NCBI GenBank assembly: GCA_028288725.1
Contig: JAQGIC010000079.1
Coordinates: forward strand, 1 to 64,000
DNA: 64,000 nucleotides
Source of the DNA: Rhodospirillales bacterium
Lineage (GTDB): Bacteria; Pseudomonadota; Alphaproteobacteria; ATCC43930; CGMCC-115725
Direction: 5' to 3'
The notes beneath the pieces were generated by a model, which saw only the letters and a list, made by a program, of their open reading frames with translations, ran no database searches and was not told the origin of the DNA. Shown here piece by piece: positions 17,749-27,104 of this stretch (positions within the stretch are counted from its first letter, which is position 1; each line of letters begins with the position of its first letter). The position numbers and the translations under genes were made by a program.

Positions 17749-20700
17749 ATGACCATCCATGTCGCCCTCAATCATAAGACCACCTATCAGTATGATCGGC
17801 CCGTGGCGCTCGGGCCCCAGATCGTCCGCCTGCGTCCGGCCCCGCATTGCCGCACGCCGATCCTGTCCTATTCCCTGAAGGTCACGCCGGCCGAGCATTT
17901 CATCAATTGGCAGCAGGACCCGCAATCCAATCATCTGGCGCGCCTCGTGTTCCCGGAAAAGACCCGGATGTTCGAGATCGAGGTCGATCTGGTCGCCGAG
18001 ATGGCGGTCTACAATCCCTTCGATTTCTTTCTGGAGGAAAGCGCGCAGAGCTTTCCCTTCGCCTACGAGCCGGATCTGGCCCGCGAACTGCGCCCCTATC
18101 TGGAGACCGGGGTCGCCGGCCCGCTGCTCTTGAACCTGCTGGACGAGATCCCGCGCGACAAGACGCCGACCATGGATTTCCTGGTCGAGATCAACCGCAT
18201 CATCCAGAACCGGATCGGCTATGTCATCCGCATGGAGCCGGGCATCCAGACCTGCGACGAGACGCTGGACAAGGCGTTGGGCTCGTGTCGCGATTCGGCC
18301 TGGCTGCTGGTCCAGGTGTTCCGCCACCTGGGCATCGCCGCCCGCTTCGCATCGGGTTATCTGATCCAGCTCGCCCCCGACCAGAAATCCTTGGACGGCC
18401 CGTCCGGCACCGAGGTCGATTTCACCGATCTCCATGCCTGGACCGAGGTCTATCTGCCCGGTGCCGGCTGGATCGGGCTCGACCCGACGTCGGGCCTGCT
18501 CGCCGGCGAAGGCCATATTCCGCTCGCCTGCTCGCCCGATCCCAGTTCCGCCGCCCCGATCACGGGTGCCGTCGAGAAGGCCGAGGTCACGTTCGGCTTC
18601 GAGATGTCGGTGAAGCGCATCCTGGAGACGCCGCGCGTCACCAAGCCCTATACCGACGAGCAATGGCGCGCCATCGACGCGCTGGGCGAGGCGATCGACC
18701 TCGATCTTCAGACCAGCGACGTGCGGCTGACCATGGGCGGCGAGCCGACCTTCGTGTCGATCGACGACATGGACGGCGCCGAATGGACGGTGGCGGCCCT
18801 CGGCCCCAACAAGCGCAAGCTGGCCGGCAACCTCGCCCGCCGCCTGAAGCAGCGTTTCGCACCCGGCGCCGTGCTGCATTTCGGCCAAGGCAAATGGTAC
18901 CCGGGCGAGCCGCTGCCGCGCTGGGCGCTCAACATCATCTGGCGCAAGGACGGCGTGCCGATCTGGCGCGACGACAAGCTGATCGGCGACGATTCGGTCC
19001 CGGGCAAGGTCGATCCCGACATGGCCCGGCGTTTCATCGAGGCGCTCGCCGACCGGCTCGACGTCGCACCCGAGTTTGCGATCCCGGCCCATGAAGACGC
19101 CTGGGCCTATCTGTCCCAGGAGCGCCGCCTGCCGATCAATGTCGATCCGATCGACAACAAGGTGCCCGAGAAGCAGCAGCGCGAGCGGATCGCCAAGGTG
19201 TTCGAGCAGGGATTGGACAAGGTCGCGGGCTATGTCCTGCCGCTGGAACGGCGCAAGCGCCCGGGCGGCGCGCTGCAATGGGCGTCGGGCCCCTGGTTCC
19301 TGCGCCACAACCATCTGTTCCTGCTGCCCGGCGACAGTCCGGTCGGCCTGCGCCTGCCGCTGGACAGCCTGCCCTGGGTCAAGCCCGAGGATGCCGAGCC
19401 GATCATCGAGCCGGATCCGTTCGAGGGTCGCCCGCCCCTGCCGCCGCAAGTCCGTCGCGCGGCCCCGGCCGTGCGCAACGCGCCGTCCGAGCAGGCGGTC
19501 ATGGCACCCAAGCCGGGCCAGTCGGCACCCGGCATCGTGCGCACCGCGCTGGTGGTCGAGGTCCGCGACGGCAAGCTCCATGTCTTCATGCCGCCGGTCG
19601 AGCGGGTCGAGGATTCGCTGGTTTTGATCGCCGCTATCGAAGAGACCGCGGCCGAGCTGGACGTGCCGATTTTCCTCGAAGGCTACGGCCCGCCGCGCGA
19701 CCCGCGCCTCGGCCACCTGAGCGTCACCCCGGACCCGGGCGTGATCGAGGTCAATATCCATCCGGCGTCGAGCTGGCGCGAACTGGTCGACAACACGACG
19801 ATCCTCTACGAGGAGGCGCGCCAATCGCGGCTCACCACCGAGAAATTCATGATCGACGGCCGCCATGTCGGCACGGGCGGCGGCAATCACATCGTGCTGG
19901 GCGGCGCCACCCCGGCCGATTCGCCGCTGCTGCGCCGGCCCGACGTGCTGAAAAGCCTGATCGCCTATTGGAACAACCACCCGTCGCTCTCGCGCCTGTT
20001 CTCCGGCCTGTTCATCGGGCCGACCAGCCAGTCGCCCCGCGTCGACGAGGCGCGCGACGATGCGCTCTACGAACTCAGCCTCGCGTTCGAGCAGATCCCG
20101 ACCGGCGGCGATTGTCCGCCCTGGCTGATCGACCGGGTGCTGCGCCATCTGCTGGTCGATCTGACCGGCAATACGCACCGCGCCGAATTCTGCATCGACA
20201 AGCTCTACAGCCCCGACAGCGCCACCGGCCGGCTGGGCCTGCTGGAGCTGCGCGCGTTCGAGATGCCGCCGCATGCCCAGATGAGCCTGGTGCAGCAACT
20301 GCTGCTGCGCGCCTTTATCGCGCGATTCTGGCATCAGCCCTACGAGGCGCCGCTGATCCGCTGGGGCGGCGCCATCATGGACAGATGGCTGCTGCCGCAT
20401 TTCGTGGCGGCCGACATCAGGGAAGTGGTCGAGGACCTGGCCCGCACCGGCTATCCGCTGGCGCCGGAATGGTTCGCGCCGCATGTGGAATTCCGCTTTC
20501 CCCATTATGGCCAGATCCAAGCCAACGGCATGACGCTCGACGTGCGCCAGGCGCTGGAACCCTGGCACGTGCTGGGCGAGGAAAGCGGGCCCGGCGGCAC
20601 CGTGCGCTATGTCGATGCGACGGTCGAGCGGCTGGAGATCAAGGTCAAGGGCATGAGCGGCGAGCGCTATGCGGTCGCCTGCAACGGCCGGCGCCTGCCG

Positions 20701-21039
20701 CTGACGCCCACGGGCGCCACCGGCGAATATGTCGCCGCCGTACGCTTCCGCGCCTGGGCCGCCCCCAGCTCGCTGCACCCGACCATCGCCCCCCATGCGC
20801 CGCTGACCATCGATATCGTCGATACCTGGCACAATCAGTCGATCGGCGCCTGCACCTATCACGTCGCCCATCCGGGCGGCCGCAATTATACCACCCTGCC
20901 GGTCAATGCGTATGAAGCCGAGAGCCGTCGGCTCAATCGGTTCTTCGCGATGGGCCATACGCCGGGTACCATCATCCTGCCGCCGCTGGCGGTGAATCCG
21001 TCCTTCCCCCTGACGCTCGATCTGCGCCTGCGCGGGTGA
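17749..21039 (+). CDS. Transglutaminase-like / DUF2126 putative amidoligase
   Basis: This protein of about 1096 aa has two parts. Residues 1 to about 300 form a bacterial transglutaminase N-terminal plus core domain with an apparent triad: Cys180 in GSCRDSAW, His229 in DLHAWTEVY and Asp245 in GLDPTSG. The remainder is DUF2126, classed as a putative amidoligase, with MGGEPTFVS near residue 330 and a conserved block with IEVNIHPASSWREL and GTGGGNHIVLGG. The natural substrate is unknown. Family gene neighbourhoods suggest ATP-dependent peptide bond formation coupled to peptide cleavage or transfer. I chose ATG 17749 by homology of the N-terminus (MTIHVAL). An in-frame ATG at 17734 is the alternative. 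It starts a three-gene operon. Confidence 0.88.
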   Translation: MTIHVALNHKTTYQYDRPVALGPQIVRLRPAPHCRTPILSYSLKVTPAEHFINWQQDPQSNHLARLVFPEKTRMFEIEVDLVAEMAVYNPFDFFLEESAQSFPFAYEPDLARELRPYLETGVAGPLLLNLLDEIPRDKTPTMDFLVEINRIIQNRIGYVIRMEPGIQTCDETLDKALGSCRDSAWLLVQVFRHLGIAARFASGYLIQLAPDQKSLDGPSGTEVDFTDLHAWTEVYLPGAGWIGLDPTSGLLAGEGHIPLACSPDPSSAAPITGAVEKAEVTFGFEMSVKRILETPRVTKPYTDEQWRAIDALGEAIDLDLQTSDVRLTMGGEPTFVSIDDMDGAEWTVAALGPNKRKLAGNLARRLKQRFAPGAVLHFGQGKWYPGEPLPRWALNIIWRKDGVPIWRDDKLIGDDSVPGKVDPDMARRFIEALADRLDVAPEFAIPAHEDAWAYLSQERRLPINVDPIDNKVPEKQQRERIAKVFEQGLDKVAGYVLPLERRKRPGGALQWASGPWFLRHNHLFLLPGDSPVGLRLPLDSLPWVKPEDAEPIIEPDPFEGRPPLPPQVRRAAPAVRNAPSEQAVMAPKPGQSAPGIVRTALVVEVRDGKLHVFMPPVERVEDSLVLIAAIEETAAELDVPIFLEGYGPPRDPRLGHLSVTPDPGVIEVNIHPASSWRELVDNTTILYEEARQSRLTTEKFMIDGRHVGTGGGNHIVLGGATPADSPLLRRPDVLKSLIAYWNNHPSLSRLFSGLFIGPTSQSPRVDEARDDALYELSLAFEQIPTGGDCPPWLIDRVLRHLLVDLTGNTHRAEFCIDKLYSPDSATGRLGLLELRAFEMPPHAQMSLVQQLLLRAFIARFWHQPYEAPLIRWGGAIMDRWLLPHFVAADIREVVEDLARTGYPLAPEWFAPHVEFRFPHYGQIQANGMTLDVRQALEPWHVLGEESGPGGTVRYVDATVERLEIKVKGMSGERYAVACNGRRLPLTPTGATGEYVAAVRFRAWAAPSSLHPTIAPHAPLTIDIVDTWHNQSIGACTYHVAHPGGRNYTTLPVNAYEAESRRLNRFFAMGHTPGTIILPPLAVNPSFPLTLDLRLRG

Positions 21040-21061
21040 CGGCGAACGTGTCCCAACCGGA

Positions 21062-23539
21062 GTGGCGATCCCAGCCGTGAGCCAGAGTTTCCTGGCCGGA
21101 TACCAGGTTCCGGCCGGTACCTACGACGAGATGTGCGGCCCCGACGGGGCGGTGCGGCCGGCCTGGGCGGCGTTGCTGAAAGCGCCCGACTTCGCCTCGG
21201 CGGCGACGGTCGAGTCGCGCTGGCAGCTCGCGGAACGCATGATCCGCGAGAACGGCGTCACCTATAACGTCTATGGCGATCCGAAGGGCCTGGCGCGGCC
21301 CTGGCCGCTCGACCCCCTGCCAGCGATCGTCCCCGCGTCCGAATGGCGGCAGATCGAAACGGGCCTGGCCCAGCGCACGCGTCTGCTCGACCGGCTGCTG
21401 GCCGATCTCTATGGGCCGCAGACCGTGCTGAAGGACGGCACGCTGCCGCCGGCCCTGCTGTTCGCGAATCCCGGCTTCCTCAGGCCCTGCCACGGCATCC
21501 AGCCGCCGGATGGGGTCCAGCTGCATCTGGCCGCCTTCGATCTGGGTCGCATGCCCGACGGCGGCTGGGTCGTGCTCGACGACCGGACCCAGGCGCCGTC
21601 CGGCGCCGGCTATGCGCTGGAAAATCGCATGGTGCTGTCGCGCAGCCTGCCGGATGCGTTCCGCGCCCAGCCCGTCGAGCGGGTGTCGGGCTTCTTCCGG
21701 GCGCTCCGCGAAACGCTATCGCGTGCCGCCTCGGCCGCCGCCGCCCGGTCGCGCGGGTCCGGCGCCGAACCCCGGATCGTGCTGCTGACGCCCGGGCCCT
21801 ACAACGAAACCTATTTCGAGCATGCCTATCTCGCGCGCTATCTGGGCTATCAGCTGGTCGCCGGCGAAGACCTGACCGTGCGCTACGACCGGGTCTATCT
21901 GAAGACGCTGGGCGGGCTGCAGCCGGTCGACGGCATCTTGCGTCGGCTGGACGAGGATTTCTGCGATCCCCTGTGGCTGAAGAGCAATTCGAGCCTGGGC
22001 GTCGCCGGACTGGTCGCCGCCGCCCGGCGCGGCCATGTCGCCATTCTGAACCCGCTGGGCAGCGGCGCCGTCGAGGGCGCCGGGCTCATCCCCTATCTGC
22101 CGGCGCTGGCGCGCAAGCTGCTGGGCGAGACCCTGCTGCTGCCCCAGGCCGAGACGCGCTGGCTGGGCACGCCCGGTGCGCTGGACACGCTCGACGCCGA
22201 CCTCGCCGACCGGGTGGTGAAACCGGCCTTCTCCGGAATGGACGCCTCGCCGGTCTATCCGGAACATCTGGACGTGGGCCGCCGGGCCGAATTGATCGCC
22301 CGGATCAAGGCGGCGCCTCAGCGCTGGGCGCTGCAGGACCATCTGCCGCTGTCGAGCGTGCCGGCCTGGGTCGACGGCAGGGCGGTGCCGCGCGGGCTGT
22401 TGCTGCGGGCCTATGTCACCGCCGACCAGGACGGCGGTCACAAGGTCATGCCCGGCGGTCTCGCCCGGGTGGCGCCCGAGGTCGGGCGGCTGATGGTCTC
22501 GCTGCAATCGGGCGGCGGCAGCAAGGATGTCTGGATCGTCGGCGACCGGCCGAGCGAGCATGTCAGCCTGTGGCAGTCGCAGCCCGACGCGGTCGAGCTG
22601 AAGCGCCATGCCGCCGATCTGCCGAGCCGGGTCGCCGACAATCTGTTCTGGCTCGGCCGCTATGCCGAGCGGACCGAGATCACCATCCGTCTGGTCCGGG
22701 CCGCGCGTCAGCGCGGGCTGCCCGACCTCAACAACCCCGGCGGCCCCGCCGTGGCGCCCTTGCGCGAATGCCTTGCCGGCCTGGGCTTCGTCCTGGCCGA
22801 GGGGCCGCCACAGCCGGCCGCGATCATGGCGGGCCTGAGCCAGCCGATCGAGGCGCTGCACCGCGCGGCGACGACCGTGCGCGACCGCCTGTCGATGGAC
22901 ACCTGGCGGGTGCTGAATGCGCTGCCGGCACTGGCCGATCTCGATCAACTGCTGCAGCGCCTGGCCGCCTTCAACGGTCTGGTCATGGAGAACATGACGC
23001 GGGGGCTAGGCTGGCGTTTCCTGGAGATCGGGCGGCGGCTGGAGCGGGCCTACCAGACGCTTGCCTTCGCCCGCGTGCTGGGCCAGGCGGTCGGCCCGAC
23101 CGAACCGGCGCTGCTCGATGCGCTGCTCGAGGTCGCCGACAGTTCGATGACCTATCGCGCGCGCTATTTCATGGGGCTGAAGCCGGCCGCCGTGCTGGAT
23201 CTGGTCCTGGCCGACGAGGCCAACCCCCGCGCGGTCGCATTCCAGCTTTTGGCGATCGGCCAGCATCTGGCCGCCTTGCCGCGCGAGCGCCACGGCACGT
23301 CGACGACGCCCGAGGCCCAGGCGACGGCGGCGGTCATGGCGGCGCTGCGCCGCGCCGACATGGTCAAGATCGCCCGCGGCGGACCGGAGGAAAAGGACGG
23401 CCGGCCGAAGCTCGACCGGCTGTGCATCGCCCTGACCAGCGATCTGGCCGAAATCTCGGACCTGCTGAGCGAGGCCTATTTCAAGCATGCCGCGGCCGAG
23501 CCTTTGGCCACGGCCGCCTCGCATCCGGCGCGGGCCTGA
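21062..23539 (+). CDS. Circularly permuted ATP-grasp fused to alpha-E domain
   Basis: This 825-aa protein joins two modules often encoded separately. Residues about 10-490 are the circularly permuted ATP-grasp ligase (former DUF404/DUF407), with GTYDEMCGPDG at the start, LTPGPYNETYFEHAYLARYL, and LKSNSSLGVAGL centrally. Residues about 515-800 form the helical alpha-E domain (DUF403) with its ER motif in NLFWLGRYAERTEI. The ATP-grasp probably forms an amide bond between unknown partners, and alpha-E proteins accompany it across bacteria. The start is uncertain: GTG at 21062 or GTG at 21077, neither with a well-spaced ribosome site. It begins 22 nt after the DUF2126 gene and ends 5 nt before the next. 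Confidence 0.88.
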   Translation: MAIPAVSQSFLAGYQVPAGTYDEMCGPDGAVRPAWAALLKAPDFASAATVESRWQLAERMIRENGVTYNVYGDPKGLARPWPLDPLPAIVPASEWRQIETGLAQRTRLLDRLLADLYGPQTVLKDGTLPPALLFANPGFLRPCHGIQPPDGVQLHLAAFDLGRMPDGGWVVLDDRTQAPSGAGYALENRMVLSRSLPDAFRAQPVERVSGFFRALRETLSRAASAAAARSRGSGAEPRIVLLTPGPYNETYFEHAYLARYLGYQLVAGEDLTVRYDRVYLKTLGGLQPVDGILRRLDEDFCDPLWLKSNSSLGVAGLVAAARRGHVAILNPLGSGAVEGAGLIPYLPALARKLLGETLLLPQAETRWLGTPGALDTLDADLADRVVKPAFSGMDASPVYPEHLDVGRRAELIARIKAAPQRWALQDHLPLSSVPAWVDGRAVPRGLLLRAYVTADQDGGHKVMPGGLARVAPEVGRLMVSLQSGGGSKDVWIVGDRPSEHVSLWQSQPDAVELKRHAADLPSRVADNLFWLGRYAERTEITIRLVRAARQRGLPDLNNPGGPAVAPLRECLAGLGFVLAEGPPQPAAIMAGLSQPIEALHRAATTVRDRLSMDTWRVLNALPALADLDQLLQRLAAFNGLVMENMTRGLGWRFLEIGRRLERAYQTLAFARVLGQAVGPTEPALLDALLEVADSSMTYRARYFMGLKPAAVLDLVLADEANPRAVAFQLLAIGQHLAALPRERHGTSTTPEAQATAAVMAALRRADMVKIARGGPEEKDGRPKLDRLCIALTSDLAEISDLLSEAYFKHAAAEPLATAASHPARA

Positions 23540-23544
23540 CCGCC

Positions 23545-24423
23545 ATGCTCTATTCCGTCCGCCACCGCACGACCTACCGCTATGACGAGCCGGTCTCGCT
23601 GTCGCATCACGCCGCCCATCTGCGGCCGCTCGACCGGCATCAGCAGAGCTGCCGGTCGCATCAATTGGTGATCGAGCCGCTGCCGACCAGCATCGAGCAG
23701 ACCACGGATTATTTCGGCAATGGCGTCATGGTGTTCACCATCGCCGGGCTGCATCAATCGCTGATCGTTATATCGACCAGCGAGGTCGAGATGCGGCCGA
23801 TGACGCTCGATCCGTCCGTGGGGCAGGCACCGTGGGAGCGGATCGCCGCGGTTGCCGCCACCCCCCGCGATCCCGCGGATCTGGTCGCCGCCGAATTCGC
23901 CGTCGCCTCGCCCGCGGCCGACGTCACGCCGGTGATCCAGCGCTATGCCGCCCCGTCGTTTCCGGCGGGCCGCCCGCTGATCGAAGCGGCGCTCGACCTG
24001 GCCCATCGCATCCATGGCGAATTCAAGTTCGATCCGACCGCGACGACGATCTCGACCCCGACCGAAGAGGTGCTGCGGCTGAAGCGCGGCGTGTGCCAGG
24101 ACTTCGCCCATCTGATGATCGCCGGCTGCAGGGCGCATGGCGTGCCCGCGCGTTATGTGAGCGGCTATCTGGAGACCGACCCGCCCGCCGGCGGCAAGCG
24201 CCTGGTCGGCGCCGACGCATCCCATGCCTGGGTCGCGGTCTATGCCGGCGACGGGATCTGGCTGGAGATCGACCCGACCAACGACCGGCTGGCCGGCACC
24301 AGCCACGTTGCCGTGGCCCAGGGCCGCGACTACGGCGATGTCAGCCCCCTACGCGGCGTCATCCTGGGCGGCGGCGACCATGTGGTCGAGGTCGCCGTCG
24401 ATGTCGAACGGATGCTGATCTAA
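23545..24423 (+). CDS. Transglutaminase-like cysteine peptidase
   Basis: This 292-aa protein has the same architecture as the start of the DUF2126 protein: an N-terminal beta domain (YSVRHRTTYRYDEPVSLSHH) then a transglutaminase core. The triad appears intact: Cys184 in RGVCQDFAHL, His227 in SHAWVAVY and Asp243 in EIDPTND. No signal peptide is seen, so it is probably cytoplasmic. It is the last gene of the operon, 5 nt after the ATP-grasp/alpha-E gene. A second transglutaminase in the same unit suggests that peptide cleavage or transfer is integral to the pathway. It converges on the S10 peptidase gene 60 nt away. Confidence 0.9.
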   Translation: MLYSVRHRTTYRYDEPVSLSHHAAHLRPLDRHQQSCRSHQLVIEPLPTSIEQTTDYFGNGVMVFTIAGLHQSLIVISTSEVEMRPMTLDPSVGQAPWERIAAVAATPRDPADLVAAEFAVASPAADVTPVIQRYAAPSFPAGRPLIEAALDLAHRIHGEFKFDPTATTISTPTEEVLRLKRGVCQDFAHLMIAGCRAHGVPARYVSGYLETDPPAGGKRLVGADASHAWVAVYAGDGIWLEIDPTNDRLAGTSHVAVAQGRDYGDVSPLRGVILGGGDHVVEVAVDVERMLI

Positions 24424-24483
24424 GCCCTTGCGCGCGGGGCCTCAATGGCCCTGCAGTTCAAGAAGATTACCTCGCGCCGGATC

Positions 24484-25974
24484 TCACTTCGGCGCCGGAT
24501 AGAGCGCCTTGGCGTCCCGGGTCAGCGCCTTGCGCGAGTCCGCTCCCAGATACAGCATATGCCCGCCGGGATAGAGCTTGAGCTGGACGCGGGATGTGTC
24601 CGGCAGATGATCCAGCAGGTATTTGTCGATACCGTAGGCGGTCAGCAGATCGGTATAGCCATGGGCGACCATCAGCCTCAGGGACGGATCGAGCGCCAGC
24701 AATTGGCGCAGGTCCTGGATGCCGCCCGCCTGAGCCGGCCCTTCGCTGTGCCAATCCCATTTCTCGTTCACGTCATTGGCCAGCAGCCGATAGTCGAGAT
24801 CGGTCTTGAAGCCCAACTGGTCATGCGCATAGCCGGCGAAGGCATTGGCGAAGCTGCGGGTGAAGCCGTCCAGCACCGGGTCATCCTGCCGCGCCCGCTC
24901 GCTGTCGGGAAACGGATCGGGCATCGCCAGCGTCGCGTCGTACAGGCTGACGATATCGCCGTCGCTTTGCCGGAAGTGCTTGGCCATGGCCTCGATCGGG
25001 ACGATGCCGCGATATTGCGCCACGAGCGGTTCCGGCAGGCCGATCAGATCGGCGACCTTGCCATAGAAGGCATCGCCTGCCGCACCGCTCGGCGGCTTGG
25101 CCGCGAGCGTCGTCAGATAGTCGCCCAGCGCGAATTGCTCGATCGCCGGCAGCTTGTCCGGCGAGAAGCTGCCCTTGCGCGCCAGTTCGGCCGCCGCGAA
25201 GGACGGCAGCCGCAGGGCCGCCACCAGCGGATTGCGCTCGGTGCCGAACAGCATGTTCGCCTCGATCAGCGGCGAGATCATGGTAATGCCCTGCAGCACG
25301 ACGCCCTGGTCGCGCTGCAGGGCGCGGGCGACCTTGGCCGCGCGCAACCCGCCATAGCTCTCGCCCAGCAGATATTTCGGCGAAGCGGTTCGTCCGTTGC
25401 GGATCAGATAGAGCCCGACCAGTTTCGCCAGATAGTCGGCGTCCTGGCGCACGCCCCAGAATTGCTTGGGCGCCTGATCCGGCTTGGCGGCGACACTATA
25501 GCCGGTGCCGATCGGATCGATGAACACCAGGTCGGTGAAATCGAGCCAGGTCTCGGCATTCTCGACCAGGCTCGCGCGGGCGCCATCGAAACCGCCGCCG
25601 AAATCCAGCCGATAGGGTCCGGCCAATCCGAGTTGCAGGTAGGCGGAGCCGGCGCCCGGCCCGCCGTTGAAGACGAAGGTGATCGGCCGGTCCGCCGGCT
25701 TGGCGCCGTTCAGCGTATAGGCGGTGTAATAGACCGATGCCGTCTGCTCGCCCTTGTCGTCGCGCAGCGGCAGGGTCCCGGCCGTAGCCGCGTAGGCGAG
25801 CTTGCGGCCGGCGACGTCGATCGTGTGCTGCGTCACCGAGTCGGCCGGCAGCATGGCCAGCAGGCTCGGGAGATGGTCGGGTCTGGCGGGCGGATCCTCG
25901 GCCCGGGCGACCGGCCCCGCCAACAGCAGGAACCCCAAGGCACAACAGGACGTTAGGCGGAAAATGGCGATCAT
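24484..25974 (-). CDS. Exported S10-family serine carboxypeptidase
   Basis: This 496-aa enzyme removes C-terminal amino acids from peptides, probably in the periplasm or outside the cell. A signal peptide covers residues 1 to about 25 (ending PVARA). The oxyanion motif NGGPGAGS is followed by the nucleophile Ser206 in GESYGG, Asp442 in HGYTDLL and His472 in PGGHMLYLG, so the catalytic triad is complete. The ATG at 25974 gives a proper signal peptide. The frame remains open upstream, but only as a shadow of the divergent epimerase gene. It lies between a peptide-ligase operon and an epimerase-like gene, which suggests but does not prove a shared peptide substrate. Confidence 0.9.
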   Translation of the reverse strand: MIAIFRLTSCCALGFLLLAGPVARAEDPPARPDHLPSLLAMLPADSVTQHTIDVAGRKLAYAATAGTLPLRDDKGEQTASVYYTAYTLNGAKPADRPITFVFNGGPGAGSAYLQLGLAGPYRLDFGGGFDGARASLVENAETWLDFTDLVFIDPIGTGYSVAAKPDQAPKQFWGVRQDADYLAKLVGLYLIRNGRTASPKYLLGESYGGLRAAKVARALQRDQGVVLQGITMISPLIEANMLFGTERNPLVAALRLPSFAAAELARKGSFSPDKLPAIEQFALGDYLTTLAAKPPSGAAGDAFYGKVADLIGLPEPLVAQYRGIVPIEAMAKHFRQSDGDIVSLYDATLAMPDPFPDSERARQDDPVLDGFTRSFANAFAGYAHDQLGFKTDLDYRLLANDVNEKWDWHSEGPAQAGGIQDLRQLLALDPSLRLMVAHGYTDLLTAYGIDKYLLDHLPDTSRVQLKLYPGGHMLYLGADSRKALTRDAKALYPAPK

Positions 25975-26091
25975 CGAGACATCATCCGAAGCCGGGGACG
26001 GCCCGCACTGTAGGGCGCCGGGCACAGGCTCGTCCACGCCGCCGGCCCGACACTCTTCGCCGCAGACAAAATCCACGGTATTCTCGGCATC

Positions 26092-27096
26092 ATGCTGCCC
26101 CGCGCTCTGATCCCTCCCGACCGGCCGAAGATCACGGTCCGGTCGGAGCAATTCCCGCTGGAACGTGCCGCCGACGGCACCCGCGGCCGTGCCGAGATCG
26201 TCCTGGTCGAGATCCACGAGGGCAGCAAGCGCGGGCGCGGCGAATGCGTCCCCGATCCGGCTCGGGGCGAAACGGCCGACGCGATCGTGGCGCTGATCGA
26301 GGCGGTGGCCAACGATATCTCGACCGGCATCATCACCCGGCGCAGCCTGCAGCGCATGATGCCGGCGGGCGCCGCGCGCAACGCGATCGATCTGGCGCTG
26401 TGGGACTTCGATGCCAAGCGGACCGGCTCGTCCGCCTGGCAGATCGCGGGGCTGGACGTGCCCCATCGGGTGACGACATCCTTCGCCATTCCGCCCGGCA
26501 GCGCCGAAGCCATGGGAGCGGCCGCGGCCGAGCAGGCCCATCGCCCCCTGCTGAAGCTGACCCTGGAATCGGTTCACGCGTTCGATCGGCTGCTCGCGGT
26601 CAAGGCCGCGGCACCCCGGGCCCGGCTGATCGTCGATGCGTGCGAAGGCTGGACGCTGGAAAGCCTGACCAAGGCGTTGCCGACCCTGGCCGAAGCCGGG
26701 GTCGAACTGATCGAGGATCCGCTGCCGGTCGGCGAGGACAGGGCGCTGCGCGGCTTCAGGCACGTGATCCCGATCTGCGCCAACCGCACGTGCACCGACC
26801 GGTCGAGCCTGCCCGAGTTGGCCGGCCTCTACGACGCGATCAATGTCGAACTGGATCGAACCGGCGGCCTGACCGAGGCGCTGGCGCTGATCGAGCAGGC
26901 GCGCGACGAGGGCTTCCGCATCAAGCTCGGCTGCCGGCTCGGCACCTCGCTCGCGGTCGCCCCCGCCGTCATCGCGGGCCAAGATGCCGACTGGATCGAC
27001 CTGGACGCCCCGCTGCTGCTCGGCCGCGACCGCCAGCCCGGCCTGCGTTTCGACGGCAGCCTGCTCTATCCGCCGAGCGTGTCACTCTGGGGCTAG
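26092..27096 (+). CDS. DgcA/dipeptide-epimerase-like enolase-superfamily protein, altered active site
   Basis: This full-length 334-aa protein matches alphaproteobacterial N-acetyl-D-Glu racemase/dipeptide epimerase (DgcA) proteins throughout: GRGECVP near the N-terminus, AGAARNAIDLALWD, and a C-terminal capping segment. Metal ligands Asp182 (VDACEGW) and Glu208 (IEDPLP) are kept. Several canonical residues differ. The KxK pair is K155-L-T157. The ADES-type motif with the third metal ligand reads ANRT (Asn231, Arg232). The KLDK motif reads ELDR, with Glu253 in place of Lys. The second catalytic base is therefore probably lost. It may be inactive, have a different reaction, or be a binding protein. 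It is divergent from the S10 gene by 117 bp. Confidence 0.82.
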   Translation: MLPRALIPPDRPKITVRSEQFPLERAADGTRGRAEIVLVEIHEGSKRGRGECVPDPARGETADAIVALIEAVANDISTGIITRRSLQRMMPAGAARNAIDLALWDFDAKRTGSSAWQIAGLDVPHRVTTSFAIPPGSAEAMGAAAAEQAHRPLLKLTLESVHAFDRLLAVKAAAPRARLIVDACEGWTLESLTKALPTLAEAGVELIEDPLPVGEDRALRGFRHVIPICANRTCTDRSSLPELAGLYDAINVELDRTGGLTEALALIEQARDEGFRIKLGCRLGTSLAVAPAVIAGQDADWIDLDAPLLLGRDRQPGLRFDGSLLYPPSVSLWG

Positions 27097-27104
27097 TCTT
27101 GCTC

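Noticed and set aside
17629-20958. Very long open frame (about 1100 codons) on the minus strand opposite the DUF2126 gene
   Set aside because: It is composed of His/Arg/Gln/Gly/Asp-rich low-complexity sequence without motifs, a mirror frame of a GC-rich gene. The plus-strand frame has clear transglutaminase and DUF2126 motifs.
21062-23539. Possible artificial fusion of ATP-grasp and alpha-E genes through a sequencing error
   Set aside because: The junction reads through smoothly with uniform codon use and no frame irregularity, and natural fusions of this type are known.
25975-26982. N-terminal extension of the S10 peptidase frame into the epimerase-like gene
   Set aside because: The extension is antisense shadow. 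The ATG at 25974 gives a proper signal peptide and the family's usual length.
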